Part shown: piece by piece, positions 59,827-64,000 of the stretch
Numbering within the stretch: the first letter of the stretch is position 1
Layout of the letters: each line of letters starts with the position of its first letter
Assembly (NCBI RefSeq): GCF_027942865.1
Contig: NC_134526.1
Location: 12,308,284-12,372,283 of the forward strand
From: Odontesthes bonariensis
Lineage: Eukaryota > Chordata > Actinopteri > Atheriniformes > Atherinopsidae
Reading direction: 5' to 3'
Length of the DNA: 64,000 nt
Notes under the pieces: generated by a model
The model's database searches: none
What the model was told of the DNA's origin: nothing
What the model saw: only the letters and a program-made list of their open reading frames with translations
Program-made: the position numbers and the translations under genes

Positions 59827-62800
59827 TCCGTTTCTGCTGCAATTGAAGTCTATGGCAGCCCCATGAACGCTATGGTAAAAAGTTGTGAAATTTGGCACAT
59901 GTAATCAGCCAAGTGCCAAAGCCAATATCAAGAAATTTCATGCCCCAAGAGCTTACTCTCTAGCGCCACCAACACGCCAAAGTTCAAAGTGCATTCAGTC
60001 TAATAACTTTTGAATACTTGGTCCAAATTTCACAAATGAGGCATCGTTGGAATCCTTGGATCATGACGAGTCCAACGCACCCTATGACGTCAATTTGCGT
60101 ATGCCTAGATTTTCCGCCATTTTGAATTTTATCAAAAAGCTTAAAAAAGCATTTCAGGTCACAGAGATTGTCCAATTATCACGAAACTTGGCACATAGAC
60201 TCTTAAGACCAAGCCCCACAAAAGTTATCGTGTGGAATTTTTAACTAGGCTTCCATTTTTCCATAAAAGCCAATCAAACTCGAGGTTGACGCCCCCAAAC
60301 CGGAAGTGAGGTCATATCTTGGCAACCATTTGATATCATGACGTCAAACTTATAACACAAACTCAAGACTGCTAAGGTAAGAGGCCCAAGAAGTTTGGTG
60401 ACGTTCAGCCTATAGGTGGCGCTATAAGCAGCAAAAATGCATTTTTGCTCATATCTTTGGGACCCCTTGGTCCAAATTTCATAAATGAGGTATCAATAGA
60501 ATCCCTGGATAAAGACGAGGTCAACACACTTAATGACGTCATTTGCGCCATCTTGGATTGTCCGCCATTTTGAATTTAATCGAAAACCTTCAAAAAGCAT
60601 TTCAAGCCACTGAGATTGTCCAATCTCCACGGAACTTGGCACATAGAATATTCAGACCAAGCCGCATATAAGATATTATGTGGATTTCTTTATTTCACTT
60701 CCGTTTAACCGCGGCAGCCAATCAAAATCTATGCCGACACGCAATTGAGACATTTGGCCGTATCTCTGCGATGCATTGATGTATCGATGCCAAACTTGGT
60801 GCATGGACTCATGACGCCTTCCTGAGCAGCCCAAGGCTTGCCTATTGTGCCATTCTGCTAGGACCCCCACATCGCTGCTTGCAGCTATATTTATTATTAT
60901 TATTATTCCTCTACTTTCTGCTGCAATTGAAGTCTATGGCAGCCCCATGAATGCTATGGTAAAAAGTTGTGAAATTTGGCACACATAATTAGCCAAGTGC
61001 CAATCACAAACTCAAGAATTTTCATTGCCCAAGAGCTTACTCTCTAGCGCCACCAACACGTCAAAGTTCAAAGTGCATTCAGCCTAATAACTTTTGACTA
61101 CTTGGTCCGAATTTCAGAAATGAGGCATCGTTGGAATCCTTGGATCATGACGAGTCCAACGCACCCTATGACGTCAATTTGCGTATGCTTAGATTTTCCG
61201 CCATTTTGAATTTTATCAAAAAGCTTAAAAAAGCATTTCAGGTCACACAAATTGTCAAATCGTCACGAAACTTGGCACATAGACTCTTAAGACCAAGCCG
61301 CACAAAAGTTATCATGTGGAATTTTTAATTAGGTTTCCGATTTTCCATAAAAGCCAATCAAACTTGAGGTTGACGCCGCCAAACCGGAAGTGAGGTCATA
61401 TCTTGGCAACCATTTGATGTTATGACGTCAAACTTCTAACACAGTCTCAAGACCGCTAAAGTAATAGGCCCAAGAAGTTTGGTGACGTTTGGCCAATAGG
61501 TGGCGCTATATGTAGCCAAAATGTCTTTTTGCTTATATCTTTGGACTCTTTGGTCCAAATGTCACAAATGAGATACCAATGGAATCACTGGATAGAGACG
61601 GGGATAATCCACCTCATGTCGTCATGTGCGCCATCTTGGATTTTCCGCCATTTTTAATTTAATCGAAAACATTCAAAACACATTTAAGGCCACGCCTATT
61701 GTCCAATCTCGACGGGACTTGGCACATAGAATCGTCAGACCAAGCCGCACATAAGTTATCAGGTGGATTTTCTCATTTCACTTCCGTTTGCCCGTGACAG
61801 CCAATCAAACTCTACGCCGACGCGCAAACGTGACATTTGGCCAAATCTCTGCGATCCATTGATGTATCGAGGCCAAACTTGCTGCATGGACTCAAGACGC
61901 ATTCCTGAGCAGCCCAAGCCTTCCCTATTGTGCCAATCTGCTAGGCCCCCACATCGCGGCTTGTTATTCCTCCACTTTCTGCTGCAACGCTATGGTAAAA
62001 AGTTGTGAAATTTGGCACACGTAATCAGCCAAGTGCCAATGCCAAAGTCAGGAATTTTCATGGCCCAAGAGCTTACTCTCTAGCGCCACCAACACGCCAA
62101 AGTTCAAAGTGCATTCAGCCTAATAACTTTGGACTACTTGGTCCAAATTTCACAAATGAAGCATTGCTGGAATCCTTGGATCATGACGAGTCTAACGCAC
62201 CCCATGACGTCAATTTGCGTATACTTAGATTTTCCGCCATTTTGAATTTAATCAAAAAGCTTAAAAAAGCATTTCAGGCCACAGAGATTGTTCGATTTTC
62301 ACGAAACTTGGCACATAGACTCTTAAGACCAAGCCGCACAAAAGTTATCGTGTGGAATTTTTAATTACGCTTCCGATTTTCCATAAAAGCCCATCAAACT
62401 TGAGGTTGACGCCGCCAAACCGGAAGTGAGGTCATATCTTGGCAACCATTAGATGTTATCACGTCAAACTTATAACACAGACTCAAGACTGCTAAGGTAA
62501 GAGGCCCAAGAAGTTTGGTGACGTTTGGCCAATAGGTGGCGCTATATGTATCAAAAATGCATTTTTGCTCATATCTTTGGATCCCTTGGTCCAAATTTCA
62601 TAAATGAGGTACCGTTGGAATCCCTGGATATAGACGAGGTCAACGCACCTCATACCCCATGACGTCATCAGCGCCATCTTGGATGTTCCGCCATTTTGAA
62701 TTTAATAGAAATCCTTCAAAAAGCATTTCAGGCCACTGGGATTCTCAAATCTCCACGGGACTTGGCACATAGAAACCTCAGACCAAGCCGCACATAAGCA

Positions 62801-63229
62801 GGAAAAACCATGAATTGTTTGGTAGTTCAATCATTGCCAATAGTTTGACACAGCATGAGTTGGCATTGTCCCTATTTCCCCACACCAAGCTATAACATTT
62901 GGTGATCTTTGACCTTTGGAAGATGTCAGTATTTTACGTAGGCATGTACTGTGTCTCAGCAATTATAATAATAATGATAGAAGACCAAATATAAATGATC
63001 AAGAGTATTTAAAAAAAAAATTTAATAACAAAAGAAACATACAAACAAAGATTATAAAAACAGAGTAAGATTGGAAGGAGAAAATTAAATTAATCGGAAT
63101 TATGGACCAAAGGGAAAATGTGTTTTCAGGTTTGTCTCAAAACTATCTATAGTTGTACAACATTTGATATGAATGACGTAATCCCAGATCATGGGCATAA
63201 CCACAGAGAAAGTTCCCCCGTTGTTTTAA
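62801..63229. other. Spacer after the repeat array
   Basis: Unique-looking AT-rich sequence with an A-run at about 63009-63020. No gene or repeat recognised. Confidence 0.5.
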
Positions 63230-63280
63230 GTGATAAGGGAATTAAGAGCAATGAAACACTCATTTAAAACAAACATCTTA

Positions 63281-63655
63281 TTACATAGAGACTGTGCAGT
63301 ATGTACAGCCAATTTGACTGCAGGAGCAGTCAGCACTTTCACCATTTATGAAAGTCACAAAAGCAGGCATGGAGGAGTTGATGTCCTGAACATTAGTAGC
63401 TGCAGAAGTAGTAGAGGAGATAGGAGACTGCTCCAGACAGTCTCGGTAAGTCTCTGCAGCAGACGTTAAAGCAGCCACATCAACCTGTAGAGCTTTGCTG
63501 ATACGTCCACAGATCACATCAATCAGCTTCGGGCAGTCAAATTGAGTTGAGATGATATTCCATGCTGGTACTGATAACACAGTGTTGTCCTGTTGTTCGA
63601 TGGATGTTGTTGCGACATGACCCTCGGTGCACGTACAATGCCTGGCAATGAACAA
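63281..63655 (-). CDS. Unassigned ORF, possible 3' exon of a gene continuing beyond the right edge
   Basis: A minus-strand frame of up to 124 codons ends at 63281. A plausible acceptor (CATTGCCAG) lies at about 63643, after which the frame begins HCTCTEGHVATTSIEQQ. It ends in a Cys-rich stretch, SADCSCSQIGCTYCTVSM. A strong donor (ACAT|GTAAGT) about 170 bp upstream, near 63812, suggests another exon, and an open stretch there includes QKFSCDITC. The phases of these two pieces do not match in the simplest joining, so I cannot close a gene model. I do not recognise the protein. It could be a real gene cut by the window edge or a chance ORF. Confidence 0.25.
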   Translation of the reverse strand: MFIARHCTCTEGHVATTSIEQQDNTVLSVPAWNIISTQFDCPKLIDVICGRISKALQVDVAALTSAAETYRDCLEQSPISSTTSAATNVQDINSSMPAFVTFINGESADCSCSQIGCTYCTVSM

Positions 63656-64000
63656 TTTGTTGTGAGGAACAATTTACAAAACATGCATACTAGATAGATA
63701 GATACATGTTCCTCAGCAGGCTATTTAAAATAATAAAGCACTTCATTCATAGTGTTGCACAACATAGAACAATAACAATTAAAATGTCTCTTGGAACAGT
63801 GTGTATACTTACATGTTATGTCACAGGAAAATTTCTGGGAATCAGACTTTTGTCGTTCGGAAGGGGTACAGTGAAACAGCAGTCTTCAGGTAGGACCATG
63901 GATAGTAAAGGTTGATGACCATCAAAAGGTTCTGTGGCTGGTAAAATCCCTCGGTGGGCTGCAGATGTAAGACATCCATCTAGTAATGAATAAAACAAAG

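Larger units (their letters stand above)
57289..62800 (+). repeat. Array of five ~1.07-kb repeat units with minisatellite heads
   Basis: Five related units start with CTTTCTGCTGCAATTGAAGT or a variant and close with CTGCTAGGACCCCCACATCG then CTGCTTGCAGCTATATT. Units: about 57481-58555, 58566-59637, 59822-60892, 60905-61965 and 61966-62800, the last truncated at both ends. Heads of GGGGGTCCTAGCAGCGAAGC type precede units 1 and 3. The head and the unit end are inverted with respect to each other (GGGGGTCCTAGCAG / CTGCTAGGACCCCC), as in a transposon with terminal inverted repeats. Units look about 85-95% alike by eye. It may be a tandemly amplified DNA element or a satellite. I do not know a name for it. 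Confidence 0.85.

Noticed and set aside
57481-62800. Considered as a tandem gene family because of the repeated 119-codon frame
   Set aside because: There are no introns, promoter or recognisable domain, and similarity extends equally over the whole 1.07-kb unit. A repeat is the simpler reading, so the frame is reported only as a finding.

Overview
This window is vertebrate nuclear DNA, most likely from a ray-finned (teleost) fish. Genes have many short exons, introns of about 80 bp to 2 kb with GT-AG ends, long A/T homopolymers and CA/TAGA microsatellites. Interspersed repeats typical of fish occur, including a hAT element, a TTAA-flanked element and 'GGATGGATGG'-tailed repeats. All recognisable genes lie on the minus strand. 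I rebuilt each coding sequence by hand from splice signals and reading phase; six gene models close in frame to full-length proteins.

Layout from left to right: (1) 1-3264 holds the first coding exon of the long isoform of pde4a, with the rest of that gene leaving the window at the left. (2) 3265-13.9 kb is AT-rich intergenic DNA without a supportable gene. (3) 13.9-24.2 kb is raver1: 14 coding exons, 722 aa, and a probable 2.5 kb 3' UTR. (4) 27.4-36.9 kb is tyk2: 23 coding exons, 1155 aa. (5) 40.1-43.9 kb is cdc37: 8 exons, 376 aa. (6) 46.5-46.8 kb is cmc4: two coding exons, 64 aa. (7) 47.8-49.3 kb and 53.2-55.6 kb hold two tandem ICAM-like immunoglobulin adhesion genes. (8) 57.3-62.8 kb is an array of five ~1.07 kb repeat units. 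(9) 63.2-64.0 kb has an unassigned ORF at the window edge.

The gene set matches the human 19p13.2 neighbourhood (ICAM cluster, RAVER1, TYK2, CDC37, PDE4A), so this is an old linkage group with local reordering. cmc4, which is X-linked with MTCP1 in human, sits inside it here. Functionally, TYK2 signals from cytokine receptors and CDC37 is the HSP90 co-chaperone for kinases. ICAMs mediate leukocyte adhesion, RAVER1 is a PTB/vinculin-linked RNA-binding protein, and PDE4A hydrolyses cAMP.

The observations most worth following are: two apparently alternative membrane-anchor exons in the distal ICAM-like gene; no obvious membrane anchor in its neighbour; and a repeat array in which every unit carries a strong CTCF-like motif in the same orientation. 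An AIE in place of the usual APE motif in the TYK2 kinase domain is also notable. I saw no tRNA, rRNA or CRISPR features. Splice sites and transcript ends are inferred from sequence alone.
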